Of a stretch of DNA of 64,000 nucleotides, positions 11,640-22,467 are shown piece after piece. A model generated the notes under the pieces. It was not told where the DNA came from, did not search any database, and was given only the letters and a program-made list of their open reading frames with translations. Source of the DNA: Bathynomus jamesi (lineage: Eukaryota; Arthropoda; Malacostraca; Isopoda; Cirolanidae); NCBI GenBank assembly GCA_023014485.1, contig JAJOZX010000088.1, positions 860,001 through 924,000 of the forward strand. The letters run 5' to 3'. Position 1 is the stretch's first letter. Each line of letters begins with the position of its first letter. A program made the position numbers and the translations under genes.

Positions 11640-12210
11640 GTTGCTTGGTCTCTTCTTTCTCCTCTTCAGAGGGGCTACCGCTGTGGGTGATGGCGTGCTC
11701 AGTTGCGGCACATGCGATGCTTGCTCCAAGTCTTTAAACAATTATTTGTTGTAGCCTTGCTTTAATATGCTTCCATCCTGATGGTAAGGTCCTATCCCAC
11801 TTTCTCACCAGATCATGGACGATATCGACGATATTCGAGCCCTGTACCCTTGTTCCTTCCACAATTATCTCACCTGTATTGCTCCACTCTATGATTGGGT
11901 CCTTAATAATAGATTATAAAGACTTAACCCTCTATTCCTCAATGCTGCTTTCTAATACATGCTCGATATGTTGTGGGGCAAACCCGTTATTCTTTGGTTC
12001 GTCATCTCTAGCGTTGGATGTAGGACCTATTTCGCCATGGTCATCGTTGTTCGCGCTGTGCCTAATAACCACGGGGATCTCTGTAGGATTCTTATAATTT
12101 CCGTACTCATGAAGAAATTTCTGCAGAGCTTCTTGGTATAACACTCTTTTCTCATCAGGGGTCTTTTCATTGCTCGTTTGGGGATATATTCGTTCTTAGA
12201 AGCACTCTAA
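11640..12210 (-). pseudogene. Conserved Polinton protein of unknown role, broken
   Basis: An acidic, low-complexity N-terminal part (11932-12144, with EALQKFLHEYGNYKNP) is followed after a stop by IEWSNTGEIIVEG and QGSNIVDIVHDLVRKWDRTL in the same minus-strand direction. I recall a block of this type (W..GE...G....GSNI.DL) in Polinton proteins, but I cannot give it a function. It sits between ATPase and integrase, which fits a structural or regulatory Polinton gene. At least one stop breaks it. Confidence 0.45.
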
Positions 12211-12269
12211 ACGTGTTTCGCGGGTGATGGTCAGAAAGCAAATATCCGTAACTTTGACTTGTAGCTTCT

Positions 12270-12782
12270 TTATAAACTTCGAAAAACCTTACGCTGATTC
12301 GGGAACATTTGATTGGCTAATACCCCAGTTTGTGACACCTCTCTACGTTGCGCGAATAAGACTAGATATTGTGTATTTAACGACACATCGCGCATGTATC
12401 TATATTTGAAAAATACATTCTGATTGATGAAAAATACGTTTATGTTATGATGGTGGGAGAACACTGGAAATGTCTCTGCAAACATTTTATACATTTCCAA
12501 CATGAGATCGTCAATTACAATGACCGTATGTTCATTTCCCTTTAACGAATTAACGTCATATACACCTTTGTGGAACAAAATATCATCTTGGTAGTCGTTG
12601 AATACTGATTGGTACGTCGAATAGCACCATATGACTTTATGCACAAATTTTGAGAACATCTCCTCCTTATCTTTAATGATTTTAAGCATAAACACAGTTT
12701 TACAACATCCTGTAGGGCCAGATCTAATACACGTGGACGGGCTCGTGATCATGAATTTTTCTACAGAATCCATCTGTAACAC
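12270..12782 (-). CDS. Polinton packaging ATPase (FtsK/HerA type)
   Basis: A 170-residue open frame. The Walker A motif is GPTGCCKT near residue 23, differing from the common GPTGSGKT by two cysteines. The Walker B motif is VIVIDDLM. Later FFINQNVF and LVLFAQRREVSQ fit the sensor region of this ATPase family. In Polintons the enzyme would drive DNA into a capsid. At 170 residues it is shorter than the usual 200-250, so the C-terminus may be truncated. It runs divergently from the polymerase gene, with about 550 bp of non-coding DNA between. Confidence 0.8.
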   Translation of the reverse strand: MLQMDSVEKFMITSPSTCIRSGPTGCCKTVFMLKIIKDKEEMFSKFVHKVIWCYSTYQSVFNDYQDDILFHKGVYDVNSLKGNEHTVIVIDDLMLEMYKMFAETFPVFSHHHNINVFFINQNVFFKYRYMRDVSLNTQYLVLFAQRREVSQTGVLANQMFPNQRKVFRSL

Positions 12783-12785
12783 GTC

Positions 12786-13336
12786 ACACTCCTAATTGGA
12801 TCATTTACAAAATATAATAAAAATTTAAGTTGTGTTGCTTATATTCTACAGTCTACAGTAACTTCGATATTGTGTCCTTATGGCTGAGTCGTCACTCGAA
12901 GAGCTGGTGATAGTGGCATACTAATAAAAATCTAGGAATAATGTACATTACTATTGTTTATTCATTTCTTGTGCGTAATCTAGTATTAAGGACACGTTTA
13001 ATGAATGTTCAGTTCATATCTCTAATGTACAATATTGATTTCTTTGTATAGTATTGGTATAATAATGACTGCATTTGTCGTATCGATATTGATAATTTAA
13101 GATTAATACATACTTTAACTATTAATGATGCTTATTTATTTATTTATTATTGATTAATAATAACCGTTTTATTTTTAATAAAAGCCCAGTAAAGCCAAAA
13201 GCTTAAGGGCCAAATTAAATTAAATAAATAGTCCAGCTTCGCAATTATTTATGTCATTGTAAAACCAATGTATTTATTTTATTAATAATAAAGGTTATTC
13301 AAATAAAATAGTCTTGTTTTTCCTCTTCTTCCACAG
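12786..13336. other. Gene-free interval between ATPase and polymerase
   Basis: AT-rich DNA with many stops in all frames and TTTATT runs. It probably held the divergent promoters of the two Polinton gene blocks, but no promoter motif is convincing. It ends in a pyrimidine tract and CAG that would serve as a splice acceptor ahead of the polymerase frame. Confidence 0.4.
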
Positions 13337-13376
13337 AACCGTGAATGACGACGAAGTACCGAAGTACTGCATCATG

Positions 13377-16300
13377 TCCCCATCATCGATATTACAGATG
13401 ATCCCGATGACAGTGTAGTTGTTGTCACAGACTCCACCCCCACTAACGAGCCCACACCAGCAACAACTGTAGCACCATCACGCGACAATTCAAAGCGGAG
13501 GCATGATGAAGAGCGTTCCACGTCAGATATAAAGCGTGCCAGGAGTGTACCGGCTGTTAGACTCCCAATAAAAGAGCAACGACACAACCCACATACTATA
13601 TCCTTCCTCAAATTAAAATACTTCCCCATATTCCTGTTCAATTCTGGACATATCCTCCACAAGAGCAGCAGCTTCTCGTTCTGTAGAGGATGGTATAATA
13701 TTCGAACTGGTGCGCACCGCCACCCCTACCCCGGCCCTGACTAGAGATCGGTAAATAGTCAGGGTTTACCCTGGGTCCATGTATAGCAATGGTGTTGAAC
13801 ACGGATTACGAAGCGTAGTTGAACGTATTGTGGAGTTTGCCCTTCAGAACAACGATGAACGTGAAGTCAGGATGAGGCTGTCCTTCGGGTTCGGGTCAGA
13901 TGACGGGGATGTAGATGATTTTTTGGTAGTAATACCATTCAGACGCTTGCCGCTGTAGATATAGAATATATATTAGCCCGTATAATGCCGGCCTCTCAAA
14001 GTAGTACAGCCTTCAATATGGACAACTTCACGGTAGATATTGATGGAGTATTCCGGGTTGCGAGTCAAAGTGCCACACCTTATACTCTTAACCTCAATTC
14101 TTTGTTATTTACAGGCGGCATATAGACACCGAGCGTTGTTGCGGCTTCATAACAGTAGTCTTAGCTCATATGTTTACTGTGCTAAGTACATGGGCCCAAA
14201 AAATTTGGTTGTCTACGGTTGTGCAGCGCGCCCGTTAACTATCTTCAGATTGCAAGCTTGAGTTTGACTGTAATATGGGTCCTCAAGAGCCTAGAAGGGT
14301 AGAGGAGGAAATGAATGTTTGTATAGTTGTATTTGGAATGGATGACCGTCGTAGGGCTGTATATGTTTTTAAAAGCTATGTGAGAGATCGTATAAGGCCC
14401 CTACTTATTTTAGGACTGTCAGGAGGAACGAATCTCCCCATCCGTAATATAAGGGCTCTTTACGCGGGTTATGACAAAAGTCGAAAATATGGAAGGCATC
14501 ATGATTTGTGTAAGGGGTATCTCGAGTTTGCGGAAGATATAGTGAAACATTGCAAGGATTGCCACATAGTATGTGAGCAGTGTAAAAGCTCCAAATGTGA
14601 AACCCGTGTAGTTGAAGCTGAGAAGAGGGACTGTAATGTGTGTAGACGTACATTTTTCAATAATAACTGTTTTGAGTTCCATAAGTCAATTGGCACTTGC
14701 AGGAAAATGAGAATCTGTGAATGTGGTATGTTTCATATGATGGATAATTGGGGGAAACTCAAGCATAAATGTGATAAAATTCACTGTCCTGCATGACATG
14801 AGAAATATAAGGCACATGGTATAAAGCATGTATGTTATACGAAAGATGCTAAGCCTAAAAATAGCCCTTGTATAACTGTGTACTACGGTATAGAAACATA
14901 TCTGGCTGCTGAAACCAAAGAGGTTATCCCACATCTACTTGTAAGTCAGACTATCTGCGATAAGTGCATGGAGGTTGAGTGTGATGAATGTCAGAAATGT
15001 GGTAAACGGACAAACGTTTTTAAAACGATCGCACACGACAGCCCTGTGAAACTCTTTGTGTCATATATTGTCAAATTAGCGGACAAGTTAAAAAAAATGA
15101 CTCGGTATATTCTTGCCCATAATGGGGCAAAATTTGACCCACAATTCCTTTATAAGGAACTGCTTGAACACGAATCATCGGAGATATTTACAGGCGATCC
15201 CTTGAAAAGAGGAGACAAACTTATACAGAGGCAAATAAGAGGTAATGTACAGTTTAAGGACACTTTATTATTCACACCTTGTAAATTAGCCAAGCTACCC
15301 AAGGTAATGGGCGTAGCCGCTGAAGTTTCAAAAGGGTATTTCCCTTACACTTTCCTCACAAGCGACACTTTAAATTACGTACGACGACCTCCCCCAAAAC
15401 ATTACTTTAACTACGCCAACATGATAGTGAGCGTGAAGATTTTGACCGCTACTACAACAGTTTTAATGAAGATAATCCTTAAAATATAGCTGATGAATGT
15501 GAGCGTTATTGCATGAATGATGTGCGTGTGCTTAGAGTATGTATCCAGGCCTTTAGAAGGATGTACATAGACTGATTCAACTGCGATCCGCTGGAAGTCG
15601 CAACTACAATCGCCTCATTGTGCTTTACGGTGTTCAAGAACAATTTCATGCTTAAAGACACACTAGCCGTCATTCACAGAAACAACCCTCGCAGTTATGG
15701 ACACAAGGCTATTTACTAGCTCATACACCTACAGCAGCAAACCGGTATATACTGTACATAAAACATGCCCGCAACACGGGAGAAGTAACCGTTAAGATCA
15801 GTGGTCGTGATTTTTGGGTTGCTGGTCTAAGCGAAAACCGTACCACTGGTGAGAAGACTGTGTACTCCTTTAACGTTTGCTGGTGGCACGGATGCCCCCG
15901 TCCTGGGTGTGGAATCGCAGGAGATATCTACGGTAGATCTCCTGCCGACAGTCTTGCATGGACCCGCATCCACGATCAGCTTGTAGGCATCCAGTTCAAT
16001 GACAACATCTTGTGGGAGCATGAGTATGATGCACGGATGGAAACAGGTGCACAGTACCGTAAAGAAATAAACACGATCAAGCGTTCACTAGTGTTGGATC
16101 CTCTCAAATGCGGTGATAGCTTGTTCGGAGGGCGTGCAAATCCCTTCAAGCTATACTTTCCGCGTACGGAGGGCATGAAACTCTATTACTACGACTTCTG
16201 TTCTTTATACCCCTAAGTGATGAAGAACAATCCGTACCCCGTAGTAGGTGCACCTGAAAAGCTGGTGGGACCAGCCCTGCCCACCATCGAGGAGTTATCA

Positions 16301-17493
16301 GCAAATATGAACAAGAACTATTTCGGTCTTTCTTTCGTAGACGTGCTCCCCCCTCGCGATTTATGGATGCCGATCTTACCCGTCGTTATAGACCACAAGC
16401 TCATGTTTCCCCTGTGCGTGAAGTGCGCAGAGAAGAACAATGGAGCTTGTAATCACACAACCAACTAGCGGAAGATCAGAGGCGTATATACAAGCCCTGA
16501 GCTGTCCCTAGCCGTTCGCCATGCTACAGAATATTGAAGATATATGAGGTGTGGAGGTTCCAGAAGCTACACAACCTTTTCACGCCAAATATAAACACTT
16601 TTTTGAAGGAAAAGGTAGAAGCATCAAGGTATCCGCAAGGAGTTGATACCGAAGATGAAAAATCAGCTTATATTCAGCGTTACCGCCGTGATCGTGAAGG
16701 GATACAGCTTGACCGTTCCCAAATTGTAAAGAACCCAGGCAAGCGCTTTAGTGCAAAGTTGTTTATAAATAGTCTTTGGGGCATGTTTGCACAGAATACA
16801 GGCAAGGGGAACGTTCATCTATCCCAAAGTTATAGCGAGGTGTTGGATTATGTCAATGCTCCCGATAAAGAGGTCATGGAGATCGTGAATGTGGGTAATA
16901 CGTACATAATAAAGTACAACATTACCGAATTGCCCGCAGACACATTGCGTGTTACAGACATATCTGTAGCTAGCTTCACAACCGCATACGCTCACATCAA
17001 ACTTTGGGGTCTATTGCATTCTCTTGGGCGGAGGGTTCTGTACGCCGACACAGATAGTTTGATATTCACAGCGAGGGAGGGTGAATACATGCCGTCGATT
17101 GGGTAATTCCTCGGAGAGTTGACTGATGAGACCAAGGATGAGTATGGTGACATCGCCTACGCCGACTCTTTTTTCTCAACAGGTCAAAAAACTTATGGGA
17201 TACGGGTGAGTGTGGGGGAGGAAATGAAATATATCGTGAAGGCTAAGGGCATCACGCTTAACCAGGCCAACGGTCGGATCGTTAACTTTGATTCGTTGAA
17301 GGAGCTAGTGTGCTTGGAAGATGAGGGCGATCAACAGCCCCAACTGACTGTAGGGAACCACAATTTTCGGACCCAGAAGCTGGAGTGTGTGAAGGAACTT
17401 AGGGGTACGAAAGTGTGTCGTAACACCTATAGGAAACGTTACCAGGTACCCGGTACCTATGATACCGTACCCTTTGACTACCATAACCCTTGA
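13377..17493 (+). pseudogene. Polinton protein-primed DNA polymerase B, decayed
   Basis: Eight or more plus-strand pieces follow the order of a Polinton polymerase. A disordered acidic then basic N-terminal stretch (13377-13740) and FALQNNDEREVRMRL (about 13820-13870) come first. A cysteine-rich region with CNVCRRTF is at 14275-14796. The exonuclease part has YYGIET where FDFE-type motifs carry the first Asp (here Gly), then AHNGAKFDPQFL (14878-15489) and NDVRVLR. The polymerase part has NVCWWHGC, motif A YYDFCSLYP (about 16200), motif B FINSLWGMF (about 16770) and motif C YADTDSLIF (about 17040). In-frame stops at 16214, 16466 and 17104, plus several frameshifts, disable it. Confidence 0.9.
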
Positions 17494-18056
17494 TTGTTAT
17501 ATATATATATAGACTATATATATGTGTGTGTCTATTTACTTGTTAACGATATGTATATTTTACTTATTACACGTATTTGAATATATATACACCTCGAATA
17601 ATTCGATGATATATTTATTATATGATATATTTATTATATAAATGGTGCTTCAATTAGCGTTTCATTTTCTCCTTTGTGTGTGTGTGTGCGTATGTACAGG
17701 AAAAGTCCTAAGCTCCGCCCACTGTATGTCCGATCAAAGGTCACGTGACTCCTGTTACTACCTGGGCAATCTCTACCCCTGCGTGCTCAGTTGACCGCTG
17801 CAAGCCTTGGGTCTCAGACGTGTGTTTGAAGAATTCTCACGTAGACGAAAAATAGCTACCTTTGATATTGCGTGCTCGACGTTAATGAAGTGGTATTCGG
17901 TAAAGTCTACAGATGAGGTAGATACTTAAAAACTCCCATGCCCTTCCTCCTTTGATACTTTTAAGGCTACATTGAACCGTTGAGGAACAAGAGGTTCAAA
18001 TACTCTACGGCTATTCTGGCGAGAGCAATGCAGGATTTCGTGGTACAAACGATGTA
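17494..18056. other. Flank behind the polymerase, no clear gene
   Basis: Begins with (TA)n and (GT)n microsatellites to about 17700. The rest has only short broken frames on the plus strand. It is probably still Polinton DNA, since the next open frame runs the same way, but no motif supports a gene. Confidence 0.4.
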
Positions 18057-18338
18057 ATGGACTATGTTGTAGGACTAAACTGCGTAAAAGCTTACGTATA
18101 CGGTGAAGTGAAAGACACAACACGTGCAGAAGAGAAGCAACGGGTATGGTTAGTGAGTCTTGTTGATGAGTGGTTTGACAAGCGGTATTATGTCATGCTG
18201 CATCATACCGAGTACTCATACCCTGTGGCTAAGAATATAAATCTTGTTATAATGGACAATCTGAAATATTTTTACCACTACATTCATATATATCATGACG
18301 AGGTTTGCAGTGAAGTTGTGGCTAAACACCCGTGTTAG
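18057..18338 (+). CDS. Unrecognised ORF in the Polinton flank
   Basis: A 93-codon frame with no motif I recognise. It contains EEKQRVWLVSLVDEWFDKRY and a tyrosine/histidine-rich stretch FYHYIHIYHDE. Past its stop the frame stays open for another 52 codons, crossing the left terminal repeat of the next transposon. It may be a fragment of a Polinton accessory gene, as codon composition looks like that of the polymerase region. It may also be chance. Confidence 0.3.
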   Translation: MDYVVGLNCVKAYVYGEVKDTTRAEEKQRVWLVSLVDEWFDKRYYVMLHHTEYSYPVAKNINLVIMDNLKYFYHYIHIYHDEVCSEVVAKHPC

Positions 18339-19092
18339 TTTTTAATAGAATTTAGAGACGAGTATCGCTTGCTAAGTAAAAAGGATAAATATGGACAGTC
18401 TAGGGTGGTCCTTAAAAATGAACTTTTGAATTGTCACGCTCCTAACCCGAGAAAAGATTGTACTCCTACTAAAGACACTTACGAACAATTTTTGTGAACC
18501 TACTTCTATTATAAGGAGTCGCGCAAAGCCGTTGCACTTCCCAACAAAAGAGCCCCAGTCTCTCCTGGTGCGTTGCTGTGTTCGGTTCTGTCGGAAACTG
18601 AATTCTTGTTTTTTCATGTAGCGGTTAATGAACGTGTTCAAGTTAAAACATTACATATGTTATTTATTTTATCAATGTCATTATTTATAGTTATTTTTAT
18701 TACAATTAGTTCAATGAACATACTGTAACCAAGAAATATATAAACATTTAAAAAATTAAAATACATTCTTCCACTTAAGAGTGATGAACATTTCGTAAAC
18801 TTAAGTCATCATTCATTAATTTCATAATTATATAATGGCACTATAGTCTGCATGTATGATATTTACTTAATCGAAAGTACATCACTAACAAGTCACGTGT
18901 AAATTCAGTAAGCATTCCATTCTCATGGTAAAGTGAATATTTGCGGATTATCATGGGAGTTTTCTTTATGTTGTGGATGTATTAATATCAACAATTATGA
19001 GTCGGAGATCATTATTTGGTTATTGACTTTAATTGTGTGAGTTATCTAATCGGAATTTTTATTCATTTCAGCGTTATTAAGTAGTTTTCACA

Positions 19093-21275
19093 ATGTCAAA
19101 GATTAAACCTAACACTCGAGCGCCCCCATTTATAATGGAGCACTGGCAGGACAAACTTATAGGGGCAAAATTGCCTTCGAATGGTGAAGTGTTATCAGTA
19201 TTCCTTCATCTTCACCAAAATGAAAAAATAACTGTAAAAGATAGTGTGAAAGAGGTATTTCTGGACGTAGAAAAGTTTTGGAATTGAGCGCGAATTCCTA
19301 TCAAACGCACAGACCACTCAATGGAAAAGTTAAATAAATTATTTGTTAAGTGGCAGAGACTAAAGAAAAGCATGAAGAGGAGGTCAGAAACACAGATCAA
19401 GAACGAAGAGGAATTCACGAGAGAATCAAAAAACCTTTTTGATATCGCTCATGAAAACGCACTTGCCATGATAAAACTTCCTGAAGATCGAGCTTTCTTG
19501 TTGGCTCAAAGAGAACCTGGTCGCAAAGGATCTATGGCTGGGATTGATATGATCCTTGTTCGGAAGGAGGAAGCGGCTATCAAGCAGAGGCTCAAATATG
19601 CGGAATATCAGGCTGCTGTGGCTTCCCGGGACAAAGCAAAAACTTCAACTGCACATTTGGAAAGCTCTTCCAGTGAAAATAACAGTAGTGTTTCCAGTGA
19701 TGCCGAGGAATCGGGTACAGAGAAGGAAGAATTCGGTGCAGTAGCAGGTGGTTCTTCACATCCAAAGCGTCGAAGTGCAACGAACGCTATCATGACTCCT
19801 AATCTAGCATCAACCCTTCATCGCACGAATGTTAGTGATCGCTCAGCAGCCTTCGTGTGGCAGCTACTGCACAGGGACTTGGTCATGACATATCGGAGCT
19901 AGTTATTAACCGTTCTAGTGTGAGGCGGTATAGAGAGCAGCATCGCTCTTTAACGGCTCAACACATAATGGAAGAGTTCAACACTGACTGTCCTATCATT
20001 GTTCATTGGGATGGAAAAATTCTCCCGGACCTCCCTGGTCAAGCCAACGTCCATCGTCTCCCTGTCTTAGTCTCCAACAAAGACATGTGTCAGCTCCTTG
20101 GTGTTCCAAAACTCTCTTCCGGAACAGGAGAAGAGCAATCTCAAGCTATTGTGAACCAGCTCCAAAAGTGGGGGCTTGAGCATTCCGTTGTTGGGATGAG
20201 TTTTGATACTACCGTTTCAAATACTGGCCATCGCGCAGGAACTTGCGTTCTCCTCGAGCAAAAACTAGGGAAAAACCTCCTGCATTTTCCATGCCGTCAT
20301 CATATGGAATTGGTGTTTGGAGCTGTTTTCGGGTCTTATTTTGGAGCACCTTCTGGCCCTCAAGTACCTTTATTCATGCGCTTCAAGAAGTTTTGGCCTC
20401 AAAATGATCAGTCCAGATATAACACGGCTGCAGATGACATCGACAACGAAGAGAAGAGGTCATTAACTTCTTTTGCTTGCAAGATGCTACAGGAAGGAAC
20501 AGTTCGAGATGATTACAAAGAATTCCTGGAGCTGGCACTTCTTTTCTTGGGCCATAATTCTTGGGATGGAAAATAAATTCGCTTTAAAACTCCAGGAGCT
20601 ATGCATCACGCCCGATGGATGGCTAAGGTTCTCTACTCCATCAAGGTATGGTTTTTTCAGAGTCAATTTCAACTAACTACCAAAGAAGAAAGGGCCCTAA
20701 ACGAAATTTCTTTCTTTGCTGTCCGAATTTACATGAGAGCATGGTTTCGTGCTTCTGTTTCTGTATCTGCTCCGCATGAAGACCTTATTCTCCTTAAGAA
20801 ACTTCAAAGATACCCAAATAAGATCATCGCAGAAGCTGCCATTAGAAAATTCAGTTCAAATCTCTGGTATCTGTCAGAGGAAATGCTGCCCCTTGCATTA
20901 TTCGACGAAGACGTTCCTGTAAGCGTTAAGCATGAGATGGTTCAGGCCATGAGGACCAAAGAAGGAAGTGATGATTGTCCAAAGCGGATCGAGCTTCCAC
21001 ATAATGCTCAGGTCAGCCTTGTTGACTTAACATCGAAAAACTCAGTTAAATTTTTCAGAAGTTTGGACATTTCAGACGAATTCCTTAATGAAGATCCTGT
21101 ATTCTGGACTGTTCATGATAGTTACAAATATGCATGTAGCATTGTGAAAGGTCCAAAAGTTGTTAATGATAATGGTGAACGAGCAGTGGCCCTCAATGAA
21201 CAGTTTAATTGCCGATTAACTCACGACGAGGAGCAACTGCAGTATCTGATGCAGGTTGTCGCTAATCATCGTTGA
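19093..21275 (+). pseudogene. Transposase-like protein of an unnamed family, broken
   Basis: About 720 residues in three open parts: 19093-19902 with an in-frame TGA at 19285, a frameshift near 19856, then 19857-21275 with an in-frame TAA at 20574. The N-terminal half is charged, with a serine/glutamate-rich stretch. The C-terminal half has GMSFDTTVSNTGHRAG, LLEQKLGKNLLHFPCRHH and MELVFG, GAPSGPQVPLFMRFKKFW, PGAMHHARWMAKVLYSI, MRAWFRAS and LWYLSEEMLPLALFDED. I recall uncharacterised arthropod and cnidarian proteins with this pattern but no family name. It fits no DDE superfamily I can name. The matching terminal repeats around it make a transposase the best guess. Candidate metal-binding residues are the Asp in SFD, the CRHH cluster and the acidic SEE. 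A divergent relative is at 46027-47639. Confidence 0.6.
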
Positions 21276-21780
21276 AAATATCCTGACAGCAGAAAATGCA
21301 CCCTTGAGTCCACTATTCAATAACACTTTTTTTGTAATATGAAAAATATGTTGCTTTGGTTTCTTGTAACATTAAATATATTTTGTTTTTATTTCTTGTA
21401 ATATGAAGAATATATTGTTTTTGCTTATGTTTTGGGATGTTGTTTTTTTGGAAAGAACACTTAGTTTTATGATCCTACTTTACATGGAGATTTATTTAAA
21501 TTTTGGTAGCATATTTGAGATACCACGAAGATTATTTATGTTTATTTTCTTAGAGTATTCATCATTTATATTATTTTATTAGTCATCCTTTATTTTAGTT
21601 TCCGTTTGCTAAAATTTTTTAAAATTACCCATGAAATACAAAACTTTATTAAGCCTGCGCAACCCCTAAATATTCTCTAAAATAGAAGAAACCCTATGAG
21701 ATAAGTTCATTCATTAAAGAGTACCTAATTATGGGTTGGGAGCCTCGAAAATTTAATATCGAAATTTTTTTATATTTGTA
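21276..21780. other. 3' untranslated part of the unnamed transposon
   Basis: AT-rich, without ORFs. It holds repeated TTCTTGTAA(C/T)AT(T/G)AA-like segments at about 21355-21420 and leads into the right terminal repeat. Confidence 0.5.
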
Positions 21781-21792
21781 AGAACCACCCTA

Positions 21793-22467
21793 ATGGACAC
21801 ATGTTTCTTTCAAATAGTGCTCCAGAGTGTTAATAAAATGTTTATTTCTTGAAAATCCCTCTGAACAAAAATGTCTGGTGCGCATTCTGGGGATTGGGAG
21901 TGATAAAACATTAAAGCCGATATTTCTTCGTGTGTCGCAGATGGAAAAATTCTCTAAACGATTGCCCAGTATAATGGGGTACAAGTATTTACATGACTCT
22001 TTCATGTTGGAGCAAACCCGTACACGAAACATTAACGCTTGCTATGACTCACTCGTGTGACTCGTTTCCCACACCTGTCTCCGAGCCAAACGGCGCACAG
22101 TCTGCTCATAGTCATCTCAGAGCTTCAACCGACCGGACGTGCACTCCTAACAATAGAATACGATGGAGCTTCCTTTCAGCAGCATTCTCAATGCCGTATA
22201 CGATGTGTTCGTGACGAAGTCAATGCGTGTGTTCAGGCGTAAAAACGGTGCCGTTAACTACGTACTTGAAACGACTTGTAGACAAACAAACTCTGGTAAA
22301 CAGAATGTTGTTTATTTAAGTGTTGAGGAGATGAATAGAGTCTTCGTGATAGTTGAGAAGTGGAGCGAGGATCGTTATAAAATACCTGCAGGTGTAGGTA
22401 CAAGAAGAGAGCATATTAGTCATACCCCCTTATATGCCATTGTTTGTACGTTGTGTATAAATAACGA
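21793..22467. other. Right flank of the unnamed transposon, possibly Polinton
   Basis: If the transposon entered the Polinton, this is the other half of the target. It holds a plus-strand frame with ATG at 22163 running to 22549, the last part of which overlaps the DD41D remnant. Residues such as YLSEEMNRVFVIVEKW are unrecognised. I give no function. Confidence 0.3.

Larger units (their letters stand above)
8640..18400. mobile_element. Decayed Polinton/Maverick
   Basis: Five Polinton hallmark genes lie together. On the minus strand, from right to left in reading direction, are packaging ATPase, a conserved unknown protein, retroviral-type integrase, penton-like minor capsid protein and a small basic protein. 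Protein-primed DNA polymerase B is on the plus strand. All carry stops, frameshifts or insertions. Major capsid protein and the adenovirus-type protease were not found, so part of the element is missing. Terminal repeats were not identified. The left limit is set at the end of the (TA)n after the mariner and the right limit at the next transposon. Both limits are estimates. Confidence 0.8.
18401..21792 (+). mobile_element. DNA transposon of an unnamed family (3.4 kb)
   Basis: Terminal inverted repeats are TAGGGTGGTCCTTAAAAAT at the left end and, inverted, TAGGGTGGTTCTTACAAAT at the right end, matching 17 of 19. A second inverted block, GCTCCTAACCC (left) and GCTCCCAACCC (right, inverted), lies 38-59 nt inside. 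A short direct repeat ATGGACA occurs at 18391-18397 and 21793-21799. It abuts the right end but lies three nt off the left end, so a target duplication of 8-10 bp is possible but imperfect. The only long coding region inside is the transposase-like gene at 19093-21275. It sits in the right flank of the Polinton. Confidence 0.65.

Noticed and set aside
13372..13662. Minus-strand ORF opposite the polymerase N-terminus
   Set aside because: The plus strand is open over the same stretch and has the acidic-then-basic composition of a polymerase N-terminal region, so the minus ORF is a shadow.
16200..17110. In-frame TAA and TAG codons in the polymerase as readthrough or a variant code
   Set aside because: Different stop codons occur together with frameshifts and a lost catalytic residue, as expected for simple decay.
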